Shown: piece by piece, positions 1 to 8,580 of the stretch
How positions within the stretch are numbered: the stretch's first letter is position 1
Layout of the letters: each line of letters opens with the position of its first letter
Program-made: the position numbers and the translations under genes
DNA from: an uncultured Alphaproteobacteria bacterium
GTDB lineage: Bacteria; Pseudomonadota; Alphaproteobacteria; HIMB59; GCA-002718135
Direction of reading: 5' to 3'
NCBI GenBank assembly: GCA_902621165.1
Contig: CACNKX010000003.1
Span: 123,919 to 187,918 of the forward strand
DNA: 64,000 nt
The notes under the pieces: generated by a model
The model's input: the letters and a program-made list of their open reading frames with translations, nothing else
The model's database searches: none
What the model was told of the DNA's origin: nothing

Positions 1-1067
1 GCCTTTGATAATTCTTGAAGTCCAATTTTTGCATCACTTACAACAGGAGTTGCACGATGTTTTGTAGTGTCAAATCTTGAAGTATTTATTGATACAAGTT
101 GAAAATTTTCATTTTCAAAATTAGTCCAAGAACCAGTTGTAAAGTCTCCTAATTTTGTTCCTACAGCTAGTGCTAAATCTGTATCAGTAGCAAGGTTATT
201 AGATGAGCCTTCTCCTAAGCATCCAATTGCACTTATATAATAAGGATCATCTTTATTCATACAACCAATACCCATCACAGTTGCTGTTACAGGAATATTA
301 TGTTTTTTTGCAAAAGCGGAAATTTCCTCTTCTGCTTCTGAATATAAAACACCTCCACCTGAAATAATAATTGGTTGTTTAGATTGTTTTAATTTATCAG
401 CTGCCTTTTGTATTTGATTTGGATCAGGATGAATTCTTCTAATTTCATGTATTTTTTCTTCAAAAAAAATTTCAGGATAATCATAGGCTTCTCCTTGAAC
501 ATCTTGAGACATAGAAATTACTGCTGGGCCACAGTCTGCAGGATCAAGCATTACATTAATTGCTTGCGGTAAAGATGTTAAAATTTGTTCAGGTCTAGTA
601 ATTCGATCAAAATATCTTGATACAGATTTAAATGAATCATTTTGAGTTTCTGAAGGAGAATTAAAATGTTCTACTTGTTGTAAAACAGGATCCGGAAAAC
701 GACTAGAAAATGTATCACCTGGTAAAAGTAAAATTGGAAGTCTATTACTTAAAGCAACTGCAGCAGCTGTAACCATATTTGTAGAACCAGGTCCAACAGA
801 TGAAGTTGCAACAAATATTTGTTGTCTTCTTTTGGCACGAGCATATGCAATACCTGTTAGTGCCATATTTTGTTCATGATGACCTCTATATCCAGGAAGT
901 TCATTTTGATATTCTTCCATAGCTTGCCCAATACAAGCAACATTACCATGGCCATAAATACCGAAAGCGCCTGGAAATAGTGGTTCTTTTTTTCCGTTAA
1001 TTAAAATTTTTTGCATAGTTAAATATTTAATTAATGCATGTGAACATGACATTCTAACTGTTTTCAT
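1..1067 (-). CDS. iolD: 3D-(3,5/4)-trihydroxycyclohexane-1,2-dione acylhydrolase, 5' part (runs off the left edge)
   Basis: This is a thiamine-diphosphate enzyme of myo-inositol catabolism that opens the ring of the trione derivative to 5-deoxyglucuronate. I translated it by hand from the ATG at 1067. The product starts MKTVRMSCSHALIKYL, followed by PLFPGAFGIYGHGNV and a YRGHHEQNMA segment. These match the IolD-specific N-terminal pyrimidine-binding domain, in which the family has an FGHGNV and Y-R-x-H-N/H-E-Q pattern. About 355 codons are present: the pyrimidine domain and the central domain. The C-terminal cofactor-binding domain (GDGS...N motif) lies outside the window. An upstream divergent gene starts 101 bases away. 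A generic acetolactate-synthase paralogue is the alternative, but the N-terminal wording favours IolD. Confidence 0.85.
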   Translation of the reverse strand, partial: MKTVRMSCSHALIKYLTMQKILINGKKEPLFPGAFGIYGHGNVACIGQAMEEYQNELPGYRGHHEQNMALTGIAYARAKRRQQIFVATSSVGPGSTNMVTAAAVALSNRLPILLLPGDTFSSRFPDPVLQQVEHFNSPSETQNDSFKSVSRYFDRITRPEQILTSLPQAINVMLDPADCGPAVISMSQDVQGEAYDYPEIFFEEKIHEIRRIHPDPNQIQKAADKLKQSKQPIIISGGGVLYSEAEEEISAFAKKHNIPVTATVMGIGCMNKDDPYYISAIGCLGEGSSNNLATDTDLALAVGTKLGDFTTGSWTNFENENFQLVSINTSRFDTTKHRATPVVSDAKIGLQELSK

Positions 1068-1168
1068 GTGTTCCTTTCCCAAAAAAAAATAGATACTATT
1101 ATAATAAAAAAATAATTTAAAGAGTTAAACAATTTATTTTTCTAATATTTTAGAATATAGAATTATTC

Positions 1169-2134
1169 ATGAAAGTTGGGATTGTTGGTGAAATTCATCC
1201 AAGTGGATATGAGATATTTGATAAAAATAATATTGAATACTTTGTCACTAATAAAATTGATGAAGTTCATCTAATTGAAAAATTACGAGATGTGGATGGT
1301 ATTGTTGTAAGAACGGCGGAAATAAATAAAAATATTCTCTCTCAATCAAAGAGCCTAAAAATTGTTGCAAGACATGGTGTTGGCTATGACAATGTAGATA
1401 CTGAATATTTAAATAATAATAAGATAGCTATGGCAATTACTGGAACAGCAAATGCAACCAGCGTAGCTGAACATGTAATGACAATGATGCTTTGTTTAAC
1501 AAAAAATATTTTTGAATCAGATAGATTAGTGAAATTAGGTAAATTTCAAGAGAAGGGCAATCTACCCAACTACTTTGAACTCTATAATAAAAAAATTTTA
1601 ATTCTTGGTTTTGGTCGAATTGGAAAAGCTTTAGCAAAAAGATGTAATGGGTTTGAAATGGAGGTTTATGTACATGATCCATTTCTTTCAGATGAAGAAA
1701 TAAAAAATTATAAATGTATTCCAATCAATAAAGAAGAAGGCTTTAAAATTGCTGATTATATAAGTATCCATTTACCTTTAAATGAAGAAACTAAAAATTT
1801 GATTTCTTTTGATCAATTTGAAAACTTTAAATCTAATATGATTTTAATTAATACAGCAAGAGGCGGTATAATTAATGAAGATGCTTTATATGAAGCTTTA
1901 AAAGATAAAAAAATTTTCGGAGCTGGTGTTGATGTATTTGAAAAAGAACCGCCATTAGAAAATCATAAACTATTTTCTTTAAGTAATACCTTGCTGACAC
2001 CACATAATGCTGCTTTAACTCTAGAATGCAGAAAAAGGATGTCTGTAGAGTCGTGTGAAAATGTTTTTCATTTTTTAACTAAAAGTAAAAATTTAAACAA
2101 AAATAATATTATAAATCTTAAAATTATAAGTTAG
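1169..2134 (+). CDS. D-isomer-specific 2-hydroxyacid dehydrogenase (phosphoglycerate dehydrogenase-like)
   Basis: This is an NAD-dependent oxidoreductase of the D-2-hydroxyacid dehydrogenase superfamily, 321 residues and so without the ACT domain of long SerA proteins. The Rossmann motif GFGRIG is at residues 147-152. The catalytic triad is visible as Arg231 (TARGG), Glu260 (FEKEPP) and His279 (TPHNA). Substrate cannot be read from sequence; phosphoglycerate, glyoxylate/hydroxypyruvate and sugar-acid derivatives are all possible. It diverges from iolD and converges on the Rieske-like gene, sharing the tetranucleotide TTAG at 2131-2134 as both stop codons. A link to the neighbouring sugar-acid genes is suggested by location only. 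Confidence 0.85.
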   Translation: MKVGIVGEIHPSGYEIFDKNNIEYFVTNKIDEVHLIEKLRDVDGIVVRTAEINKNILSQSKSLKIVARHGVGYDNVDTEYLNNNKIAMAITGTANATSVAEHVMTMMLCLTKNIFESDRLVKLGKFQEKGNLPNYFELYNKKILILGFGRIGKALAKRCNGFEMEVYVHDPFLSDEEIKNYKCIPINKEEGFKIADYISIHLPLNEETKNLISFDQFENFKSNMILINTARGGIINEDALYEALKDKKIFGAGVDVFEKEPPLENHKLFSLSNTLLTPHNAALTLECRKRMSVESCENVFHFLTKSKNLNKNNIINLKIIS

Positions 2135-2451
2135 ATATTTAAGTAAATATTTCCATCCTCTTCAGAGATGTCGAAGATCTTAAGACCATCCAATTCAGGA
2201 TCACTAATACAATCACCAGAAACAATACTATAAGTATTACCACAACCAACGCACTCTAACTCTTCTCCTTCAATTTCAGATTCACTCAAAGGTGCTTTCT
2301 CCTCGCAATTACAGTTTCCCTGTGTGCAAAAAAATCCTGGCTCTAAATGATAAACTGCGTAATTAACATCGTCATGTTCAAAACTTTCCACAGTTCCAAC
2401 TTCGATATCATCAGTTTCACCAACTAGTATTGGATCAATTTCATCATTCAT
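2131..2451 (-). CDS. Rieske-ferredoxin-like small protein with replaced cluster ligands
   Basis: The 106-residue acidic soluble protein reads like a bacterial Rieske-type ferredoxin. It has CTQG at 42-45, an LSESEIEGEELEC stretch ending at Cys67, CVGCG at 67-71, and SGDCISDP. The canonical family pattern is C-T-H-G ... C-P-x-H-G, with two Cys and two His holding the 2Fe-2S cluster. Here the first His is Gln44 and the second is Cys70. Extra cysteines stand at 47, 49 and 81. It may bind a different metal site or an all-Cys cluster, or may have lost the cluster. It is 60 bases downstream of lldD on the same strand and is probably the last gene of that operon. The fold is inferred by motif only. 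Confidence 0.65.
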   Translation of the reverse strand: MNDEIDPILVGETDDIEVGTVESFEHDDVNYAVYHLEPGFFCTQGNCNCEEKAPLSESEIEGEELECVGCGNTYSIVSGDCISDPELDGLKIFDISEEDGNIYLNI

Positions 2452-2511
2452 AAAAAATTTGTAAAATAAAATTGAATTAGAATAAATAATTTTTTTAAGA
2501 AAGTTGTTGAT

Positions 2512-3666
2512 TTATCTGAATTTTAGATTTTTTCTTGTGAGTTCTTTTACGTTAGAAACTCCCATTAATTTCATATCTCGTTCAATTTCATTGCGTAAAT
2601 TAGATAAACTTTTTTCGACACCTTTTTGGCCTCCTGCTGCCAATGCATATAAATACATTCTTCCACCTGAACAGGCTTTTGCACCAAGTGACAGTGCTTT
2701 TAAAACATGAGTACCTCTTCTTATTCCTCCTTCACAAATTACATCTATTTTATCTCCCACAGCATCAACAATTTCAGCTAGTTGATCAAATGGTGATCTT
2801 GAACCATCTAATTGTCGACCTCCATGATTTGAAACCATTATAGCTGAAGCACCCACATCAACAGCTTTTTTTGCATCGTCTACAGACATCACACCTTTAA
2901 TAGCAAATTGACGGCCCCACTCCTTATTAATATTTTCCACATCTTTCCAACTCATAGAATTATCAAGCATTTTAGTGAAGTAATCTCCTATGGTTGTCAT
3001 AACTGTTGTGCCCTCATTAATGTGATCCTTTAGATTACTTAATTCCCATTTTGGTTTTGTAAAATAATCTACTGCCCACTTTGGATGAAGCATAAAACTT
3101 AAAACACTATTGAGTTTTAATTTCATTGGAATTGTAAAACCCGTATATAAATCTCGTTCACGGTTTCCTCCAACAGCAGTATCTACAGTTACAGCCATTG
3201 CCTCAAAATTTGATTCCTTACATCTTTCTATAAGAGCTTTATTCAGACCTTTGTCTTTGTGAACATAAAGTTGAAATAATTTAGGTGTTTTGACTAAATT
3301 TGATATTTCTTCAATACTGGCAGTCCCTAAAGAAGAAATTCCAAACATTGTTCCAAATTTTTCTGCAGCTTTTGCAACTCCAATTTCACCTTCATGATGA
3401 AACAATCTTTGAAGAGCAGTTGGTGCACAATACAAAGGCATATCTAACTTTTGTCCCATTATCGTAGTTGACATATCAACTTTGTCAACGCCACTTAATA
3501 CATTTGGAATCAAGTCACATTGCTCATAGGCATCTGTATTTCTTTTATAAGTTATCTCATCATCAGCAGCACCATCGATGTAATGGAATATTGGACTAGG
3601 TAGTCTTTTTTTTGCTAAGTTTCTAAAATCTTTAACATTATGACAATTATTAATATTGCCAAACAT
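2512..3666 (-). CDS. lldD: FMN-dependent L-lactate dehydrogenase / alpha-hydroxyacid oxidase
   Basis: This is a TIM-barrel flavoenzyme oxidising an L-2-hydroxyacid, most likely L-lactate to pyruvate, passing electrons to the quinone pool. The 384-residue product carries the family signature SNHGGRQLD, with the catalytic base His281 and substrate-binding Arg284. It also has FHYIDGAADDE near the N-terminus and the phosphate-binding C-terminal segment with EGGIRRGTHVLKALSLGA. Length equals that of E. coli LldD. The start codon overlaps the FAH hydrolase stop by one base (position 3666), so the two are co-translated. This fits a pathway in which the hydrolase releases L-lactate. Other alpha-hydroxyacids cannot be excluded. 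Confidence 0.9.
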   Translation of the reverse strand: MFGNINNCHNVKDFRNLAKKRLPSPIFHYIDGAADDEITYKRNTDAYEQCDLIPNVLSGVDKVDMSTTIMGQKLDMPLYCAPTALQRLFHHEGEIGVAKAAEKFGTMFGISSLGTASIEEISNLVKTPKLFQLYVHKDKGLNKALIERCKESNFEAMAVTVDTAVGGNRERDLYTGFTIPMKLKLNSVLSFMLHPKWAVDYFTKPKWELSNLKDHINEGTTVMTTIGDYFTKMLDNSMSWKDVENINKEWGRQFAIKGVMSVDDAKKAVDVGASAIMVSNHGGRQLDGSRSPFDQLAEIVDAVGDKIDVICEGGIRRGTHVLKALSLGAKACSGGRMYLYALAAGGQKGVEKSLSNLRNEIERDMKLMGVSNVKELTRKNLKFR

Positions 3667-4514
3667 TACGCCTGAATAGTTTTTTGAGTTTGTTCTCCCA
3701 GACCCTCAATACCAAGTTTCATCACATCACCTGCTTTTAAAAATACTTGTGGTTTCATTCCCATTCCAACTCCTGGCGGTGTGCCTGTTGAGATGATATC
3801 TCCAGGTTGTAATGACATGAATTGACTTAAATAACTTATTAAAAAGTTTACTCCGTAAACCATTGTGCTTGTTGATCCATCTTGCATTCTTTTACCATTT
3901 ACATCAAGCCACATTTTTAAGTTTTGGGGATCTGGTACTTCATCGGTAGTAACCAAATATGGTCCGATTGGGCCAAAGGTGTCACAAGACTTTCCTTTAA
4001 CCCATTGACCGGAATGTTCTATTTGAAATTCTCTTTCGCTGAGATCATTGATGACACAGTATCCAGCAATATGAGATTGTGATTCGCTCTCCGATATATA
4101 TTTTGCTTCTTTTCCAATAATAACACCAAGCTCAACTTCCCAATCAGACTTTACTGAATTTTTTGGAATCTCAACATTATCGTTTGGCCCAATAACAGCA
4201 CTTGTTGCTTTTGCAAAAATAATTGGTTCAGGTGGAACTTTCTGACCAGTTTCTTCAGCATGATCAGAGTAATTAAGACCGATGCAAATAAATTTTCCAA
4301 TACTTTCTTTAGAAACACAAGGTGCAAATCCGTTACTGTTTTCAACAATAGGTAAAGATGTATGATCAATTTTTTTAACTTCATTCAATTTGCTAATAGT
4401 TACATTTTTATTATCCCAATCATTTACTAGAGATGATGCATCACGAATATTTCCTTCTTGGTCAAGTATTCCAGGCTTAACTTCATTTCCAATTCTGTAT
4501 CTTAAAGTTTTCAT
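3666..4514 (-). CDS. fumarylacetoacetate hydrolase family protein, probably 2,4-diketo-3-deoxy-L-fuconate hydrolase
   Basis: The FAH-fold hydrolase cleaves beta-diketo acids with a divalent metal. The catalytic domain is recognisable from IGLNYSDHAEE (residues about 80-90). The metal-ligand region WEVELGVIIG, the segment CVINDLSEREFQ and the C-terminal STGTPPGVGMG loop follow. I prefer the ATG at 4514 (MKTLRYRIGNEVKPGILD) over the one at 4526. It forms a TAATG stop-start overlap with the SDR gene and gives the usual N-terminus of this subfamily. The order SDR > FAH > lldD fits cleavage of 2,4-diketo-3-deoxy-L-fuconate to pyruvate and L-lactate. Ureidoglycolate-lyase-like or acylpyruvase activity is the alternative. 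Confidence 0.8.
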   Translation of the reverse strand: MKTLRYRIGNEVKPGILDQEGNIRDASSLVNDWDNKNVTISKLNEVKKIDHTSLPIVENSNGFAPCVSKESIGKFICIGLNYSDHAEETGQKVPPEPIIFAKATSAVIGPNDNVEIPKNSVKSDWEVELGVIIGKEAKYISESESQSHIAGYCVINDLSEREFQIEHSGQWVKGKSCDTFGPIGPYLVTTDEVPDPQNLKMWLDVNGKRMQDGSTSTMVYGVNFLISYLSQFMSLQPGDIISTGTPPGVGMGMKPQVFLKAGDVMKLGIEGLGEQTQKTIQA

Positions 4515-5251
4515 TATAACGTCCATCCTCCGTCAATTAAATTTAATGTTCCAGTAACAAAATCTGATTCATCACTAGCTAAATAAGTTGCTAGAGATGC
4601 TATCTCTTCTGGTTGTGCCAATCTACCCATCGCTTGTCTTGCTATAAAGTCTGATCTTGCTTTAGCGGGATCATCGGCCATATTAACTCTACCTTCCCAA
4701 GAAGGTGTTTCAACAGTTCCTGGTAAAATAGCATTACAACGAATGCCATCTTTTACGTGATCGATTGCAATAGCTTTTACAAAACCATTTAGCGCTGCTT
4801 TAGTTGTACCATATATAAATCTATTTGGCGCACCTTTAACATTTGAAGCTGCGGATGATACAATAACGATACTTCCCTTCTTTTGTTTTAACATTTTTGG
4901 CAAAAGATTATAGGTCATTAAATATGCAGAAAATACATTCACATTTATTGAATGTGAAAATTCATTTTCATCACAATCAAGAATTGTTCCATGATGAACA
5001 AAACCAACTGCGTGAAATAAAACATCAATTTTATCTATAGTAGAACAAAAGGCTTCTACATCATTTTTATTTGTTGCATCCAATTTTTTAGTTTGGATAC
5101 TCTCATTCTCATTTTTTAAATCATTTAGTTTATCTTCATTAATATCAGTTGCTAAAACATTAGCCCCCTCATTTGCAAATTTAAGAGCGGTTGCTCTACC
5201 AATACCTTGTGCAGCTGCGGTAACTATAATATTTTTTTTATCTAATCTCAT
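4514..5251 (-). CDS. short-chain dehydrogenase, probable 2-keto-3-deoxy-L-fuconate dehydrogenase (DHRS6-like)
   Basis: This classical SDR of 245 residues has the cofactor motif TAAAQGIG (11-18), Asp36 in ATDIN specifying NAD, and catalytic Ser133, Tyr147 and Lys151. Phrases such as VLFHAVGFVHHGTILDC, GIRCNAILPGTVETPS and the GGWTL terminus closely resemble the DHRS6/BDH2 group. Bacterial members of that group near sugar-acid genes oxidise 2-keto-3-deoxy-L-fuconate. It is the first gene of the minus-strand operon and overlaps the FAH hydrolase. The substrate is inferred from the family plus context. A 3-hydroxybutyrate dehydrogenase activity is the main alternative. Confidence 0.82.
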   Translation of the reverse strand: MRLDKKNIIVTAAAQGIGRATALKFANEGANVLATDINEDKLNDLKNENESIQTKKLDATNKNDVEAFCSTIDKIDVLFHAVGFVHHGTILDCDENEFSHSINVNVFSAYLMTYNLLPKMLKQKKGSIVIVSSAASNVKGAPNRFIYGTTKAALNGFVKAIAIDHVKDGIRCNAILPGTVETPSWEGRVNMADDPAKARSDFIARQAMGRLAQPEEIASLATYLASDESDFVTGTLNLIDGGWTL

Positions 5252-5295
5252 ATGTCAGAATGATATGTATTTTTTTAGCATTAACAGACTTTGTT

Positions 5296-5325
5296 TTGAA
5301 TTCAATAAATAAAGAGGCCTATAAT
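5296..5325 (+). promoter_or_regulatory. sigma-70-type promoter for galE
   Basis: The intergenic stretch between the divergent SDR and galE genes contains TTGAAT (5296-5301) and a perfect TATAAT (5320-5325), separated by 18 bases. Transcription would start near 5332, about 55 bases before the galE ATG. No operator or leader structure is evident. Confidence 0.6.
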
Positions 5326-5387
5326 ATTAGTCATTTATAAAATATATCAATTTTAAATTAATAAATAATAATTTATTAGATACATAT

Positions 5388-6371
5388 ATGAATTTTCTTT
5401 TAACGGGCGGTGCTGGATATATAGGAAGTCATGCCGCTCTTTCTCTACTAGATGCGGGTCATAATGTTCATATTATTGATGATTTATCTACTGGGAATAA
5501 AAGTCTAATTCCTAAAAATGCATTTTTTACAAAATGTAATATTAATGACGAAGAAGTAATTTCTGAACTTATAAAATCTAATAGCTTTGATTTATTAATG
5601 CACTTTGCTGGTTTTATTCAAGTTGAGGAATCTGTAAAATATCCGCAGAAATATTTTGATAATAATACTGAAAATGCAACTAAACTATTTGAAACTTGTA
5701 AAAATAATGGATTAAATAAAATAGTATTTTCTTCAACAGCTGCTGCATACGGATTAGTAAGCGAAAATAAATTAATAGATGAAAATATAAATTTAAATCC
5801 TCAAAATCCATATGCTGAATCTAAAATAAAAACAGAAAATTTTTTATTTAAAAATAAGCATGACTACAAATTTATAATATTGCGATACTTTAATGTTGCT
5901 GGTGCTGATAGAAAATTAAGATCAGGTCAAATATCTAAAAGATCAACACATTTAATAAAAATTTTATCTGAAGTAGTTGTAGGTAAAAGAGATCATATTG
6001 AAATATTTGGCAATGATTATAATACGGCTGATGGAACAGCTATAAGAGACTATATTCACGTCTCTGACCTTGCTGATATCCACTTAGAAGTTGCAAAATA
6101 TTTATTAGAAAATTCAGAATCTAACTTATTTAATTGTGGTTATGGAAATGGCTTTAGTGTTTTAGATGTCATAAATACTGCAAATAAAATTTCAGGAGGT
6201 AAAATTGATTACAAATTTTCAAATAGAAGAGATGGGGATGTTGAACAACTAATTGCAGATACATCAAAATTATTAAAACATATTGATTGGAGGCCAAAAT
6301 ATAATGATCTAAGTGAAATTATAAATTCTTCAATTAAATGGGAAGAAAAAATTAATGAATCAAATACATAA
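5388..6371 (+). CDS. galE: UDP-glucose 4-epimerase
   Basis: This NAD-dependent extended SDR interconverts UDP-glucose and UDP-galactose (Leloir pathway and polysaccharide precursors). It has the Rossmann motif TGGAGYIGSH at residues 6-15. The catalytic pair is Tyr142 and Lys146 (PYAESK), with FSSTAAAYG preceding. The substrate-binding RYFNVAGAD and RDYIHVSDLA segments follow. Its 327 residues are normal length for the family. The 3' end overlaps galT by 17 bases, so the two are translated together. Related 4-epimerases with other UDP-sugars cannot be excluded, but the galT partner favours GalE. Confidence 0.92.
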   Translation: MNFLLTGGAGYIGSHAALSLLDAGHNVHIIDDLSTGNKSLIPKNAFFTKCNINDEEVISELIKSNSFDLLMHFAGFIQVEESVKYPQKYFDNNTENATKLFETCKNNGLNKIVFSSTAAAYGLVSENKLIDENINLNPQNPYAESKIKTENFLFKNKHDYKFIILRYFNVAGADRKLRSGQISKRSTHLIKILSEVVVGKRDHIEIFGNDYNTADGTAIRDYIHVSDLADIHLEVAKYLLENSESNLFNCGYGNGFSVLDVINTANKISGGKIDYKFSNRRDGDVEQLIADTSKLLKHIDWRPKYNDLSEIINSSIKWEEKINESNT

Positions 6372-7404
6372 AAGAATTTTTACAAGAAATGATAAAAAAG
6401 AACTTTATCTTTATGGCTATAAGGAACATAAAGAATTTGCAAGCCAAGAACTTGACGTAACAGAAATTCCTAAACCTCATATGAGATGGAACCCTTCAAG
6501 AGAGGAATGGGTTACCTACTCAGCAGGAAGAAAAAATAGAACTTCATTTCCACCAAAAGAATATTGCCCACTTTGTCCAGGAGCAAATTTAAATTATCCA
6601 ACAGAAATACCATTTTCAAACTTCGAAGTTGCAGTCTTTCCAAATCGTTGGGCTAGCTTTAATCCAAATGGAGAAAATATATTTTTAGAAAAAATTTTAA
6701 GTAAACCTTCAAAAGGAGAGTGTGAAGTAGTTGTATATTCTCCAGGACATCTTGATACTGTTTCTGAAATGCCTTTGGAGCGAATAGAATTGTTAACTAA
6801 AGTTTGGATTGATAGATATAAGGAGTTGCAAAAAAAACCTGATGTTAAATATGTTCTACCTTTTGAAAATAGAGGGGAAGAATGTGGTGTTACTCTTCAT
6901 CATCCACATGGTCAAATTTATGCTTATCCTTTTATCCCTCCTGCAATTGAAAAGGAAATAAGGGCATTTAAAAAAGAGAACTTTTTAATTAAAATTATGA
7001 AGGACCTGGAGGAGAAATATTATGTGTATCAAAATGATAATTTTATTGCTGCTGTACCGCCCTTTGCTAGATATGCTTATGAGATATGGATAATACCAAA
7101 AATTCAAATTGAGGGACCTTGGAAATTTAATGATAAGCAAATTGAAGATTTTTCTAAATGTATTCAGCAGGTGGTAAGAGGATATGATACTTTTCTAAAT
7201 AAAAGATGTCCATATATAATGGGCTTACATGCTTCCCCTGAATTAAATGATAATCAGTTTCATTTTCATGTTGAATTTTATCCACCTCTACGACACGGAG
7301 ATAAACCAAAAGTTTTAGCTGGCTCTGAGTCAATGGCTGGCGTTTTTATAATGGATGTATTGCCAGAAGATTCTGCTAAAGTGTTAAGAAAATTTATGTC
7401 ATGA
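6355..7404 (+). CDS. galT: galactose-1-phosphate uridylyltransferase
   Basis: This HIT-superfamily enzyme exchanges UMP between UDP-glucose and galactose-1-phosphate. It shows the active-site sequence HHPHGQIYAYPF, with nucleophilic His185 in the H-P-H-x-Q motif. An N-terminal zinc-type CPLCPG (71-76) and the C-terminal HFHVEFYPP segment are also present. At 349 residues it is full length. It overlaps galE upstream by 17 bases and sufE downstream by four bases (ATGA). No galactokinase or transporter is in the window, so the pair may serve nucleotide-sugar supply as well as galactose use. Confidence 0.92.
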   Translation: MNQIHKRIFTRNDKKELYLYGYKEHKEFASQELDVTEIPKPHMRWNPSREEWVTYSAGRKNRTSFPPKEYCPLCPGANLNYPTEIPFSNFEVAVFPNRWASFNPNGENIFLEKILSKPSKGECEVVVYSPGHLDTVSEMPLERIELLTKVWIDRYKELQKKPDVKYVLPFENRGEECGVTLHHPHGQIYAYPFIPPAIEKEIRAFKKENFLIKIMKDLEEKYYVYQNDNFIAAVPPFARYAYEIWIIPKIQIEGPWKFNDKQIEDFSKCIQQVVRGYDTFLNKRCPYIMGLHASPELNDNQFHFHVEFYPPLRHGDKPKVLAGSESMAGVFIMDVLPEDSAKVLRKFMS

Positions 7405-7814
7405 AAACAATAGAAGAAAAAATAAATTACTACAAGGAGAGTCTAGATCTATTCGATGACGGAATGGATAAGTATAAGTTTTTAATTGATCAGGCGAAAA
7501 ATGCTAAAAATTTTCCAGAAGAATATAGAAATGACTCGTTTAAAGTCTCTGGGTGTCAGGCACAAGTTTGGTTAGTTCCTCAATTAAAAGAAAATAAACT
7601 TTCATTTTATTACGACTCAGATGCATTTATATCAAAGGGTATGGTAACAATTCTATGTGATATTTATGGTGACAGGAATCCATCTGAAATTAAAAATTCT
7701 GATTTTAGTATGCTAAATACTTTAGAGCTTGATACTCTTTTAACTCCGGGGAGAAGAAATGGGGTTTATTCAATGCTTGAAAAAATAAAAGAATACGCAA
7801 ATTCTTATTTATAA
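7401..7814 (+). CDS. sufE: SufE-family cysteine-desulfurase sulfur acceptor
   Basis: The 137-residue cytosolic protein has the SufE fold and active-site phrase VSGCQAQVW, in which Cys52 accepts persulfide sulfur from SufS. The C-terminal TPGRRNGVYSMLEKI helix is also typical. It stands apart from other Fe-S assembly genes, tied to galT by an ATGA overlap. Co-transcription with gal genes looks like compaction rather than function. It could instead be a CsdE-like partner. Confidence 0.9.
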   Translation: MKTIEEKINYYKESLDLFDDGMDKYKFLIDQAKNAKNFPEEYRNDSFKVSGCQAQVWLVPQLKENKLSFYYDSDAFISKGMVTILCDIYGDRNPSEIKNSDFSMLNTLELDTLLTPGRRNGVYSMLEKIKEYANSYL

Positions 7815-7822
7815 AATAGATA

Positions 7823-8425
7823 ATGTTTTATGAGCCAAAAAATGGAAGTCCTTTTAAAATAGATCCATTTAAGTCACTAGTTTTTCCTAGACCTATTGGA
7901 TGGATTTCTTCAATTAGTAAAACTGGAATAGCAAACTTAGCACCATATTCATATTTTAACGCTGTAGCCGATGAGCCTCCACAGGTTATGTTTTGTTCAA
8001 ATGGTAGTTCAACACATGGAAAATATAAGGATTCATTATCAAATATTTTGACTACAAAAGAGTTTGTTGTAAATTTTGCAACCTCCACTTCACGAAATCA
8101 AATGAATATATCTTCCAGGGATTTCAAACCAGATGAAGATGAATTTATTTTGTCAAATTTAAAAAAGAAAAAATCAAGACTTGTTAAACCTCAGTCAGTT
8201 AAAAATAGTCCTGTTAATTTAGAATGTAAATTAGTTAAAACAATTAAATTAAAATCAAGTTCAAGAAAAATCTCTACAATGATTATCGGTGAAGTAATTG
8301 GAATTTTTATAAATAATAAATTTATTAAGAATAATAGAGTTGATAGTGTTGCAATGAGATATATAGCAAGAATGGGATATAGTGAGTACACGACTATTTC
8401 TTCAAAATTTAATCTAAAAAGATAA
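7823..8425 (+). CDS. flavin reductase-like domain protein (FMN-binding split barrel)
   Basis: The 200-residue protein belongs to the flavin reductase-like FMN-binding split-barrel family. Signs are FPRPIGWISSISKTGIANLAPYS near residues 21-43 and MFCSNGSSTHGKYKDSL. The segment FVVNFATSTSRNQMN and a C-terminal MRYIARMGYSEYT tail follow. Members bind FMN and act as NAD(P)H:flavin reductases or have unknown roles. No monooxygenase partner is adjacent. It starts eight bases after sufE and is followed by tRNA-Leu. The physiological substrate is unknown. Confidence 0.75.
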   Translation: MFYEPKNGSPFKIDPFKSLVFPRPIGWISSISKTGIANLAPYSYFNAVADEPPQVMFCSNGSSTHGKYKDSLSNILTTKEFVVNFATSTSRNQMNISSRDFKPDEDEFILSNLKKKKSRLVKPQSVKNSPVNLECKLVKTIKLKSSSRKISTMIIGEVIGIFINNKFIKNNRVDSVAMRYIARMGYSEYTTISSKFNLKR

Positions 8426-8495
8426 TCGAAATAAAAATAAATAAATCATTAAAACTAATAGACTAATAATTAAAACCAGAGTAAACCTTAACTAA

Positions 8496-8580
8496 GGGAG
8501 TATGGCGGAACTGGTAGACGCGCCGGATTCAAAATCCGGTCACTTCGGTGGTGTGGGTTCGATTCCCTCTACTCCTACCA
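8496..8580 (+). tRNA. tRNA-Leu (anticodon CAA)
   Basis: The acceptor stem GGGAGTA (8496-8502) pairs with TACTCCT (8570-8576), followed by discriminator A and encoded CCA (8578-8580). The anticodon stem CCGGA/TCCGG encloses loop TTCAAAA, giving anticodon CAA. A long class-II variable arm and a GGTTCGATTCC T-arm follow, as expected for tRNA-Leu. The 3' end of the transporter gene on the opposite strand overlaps 8540-8580. Confidence 0.97.
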
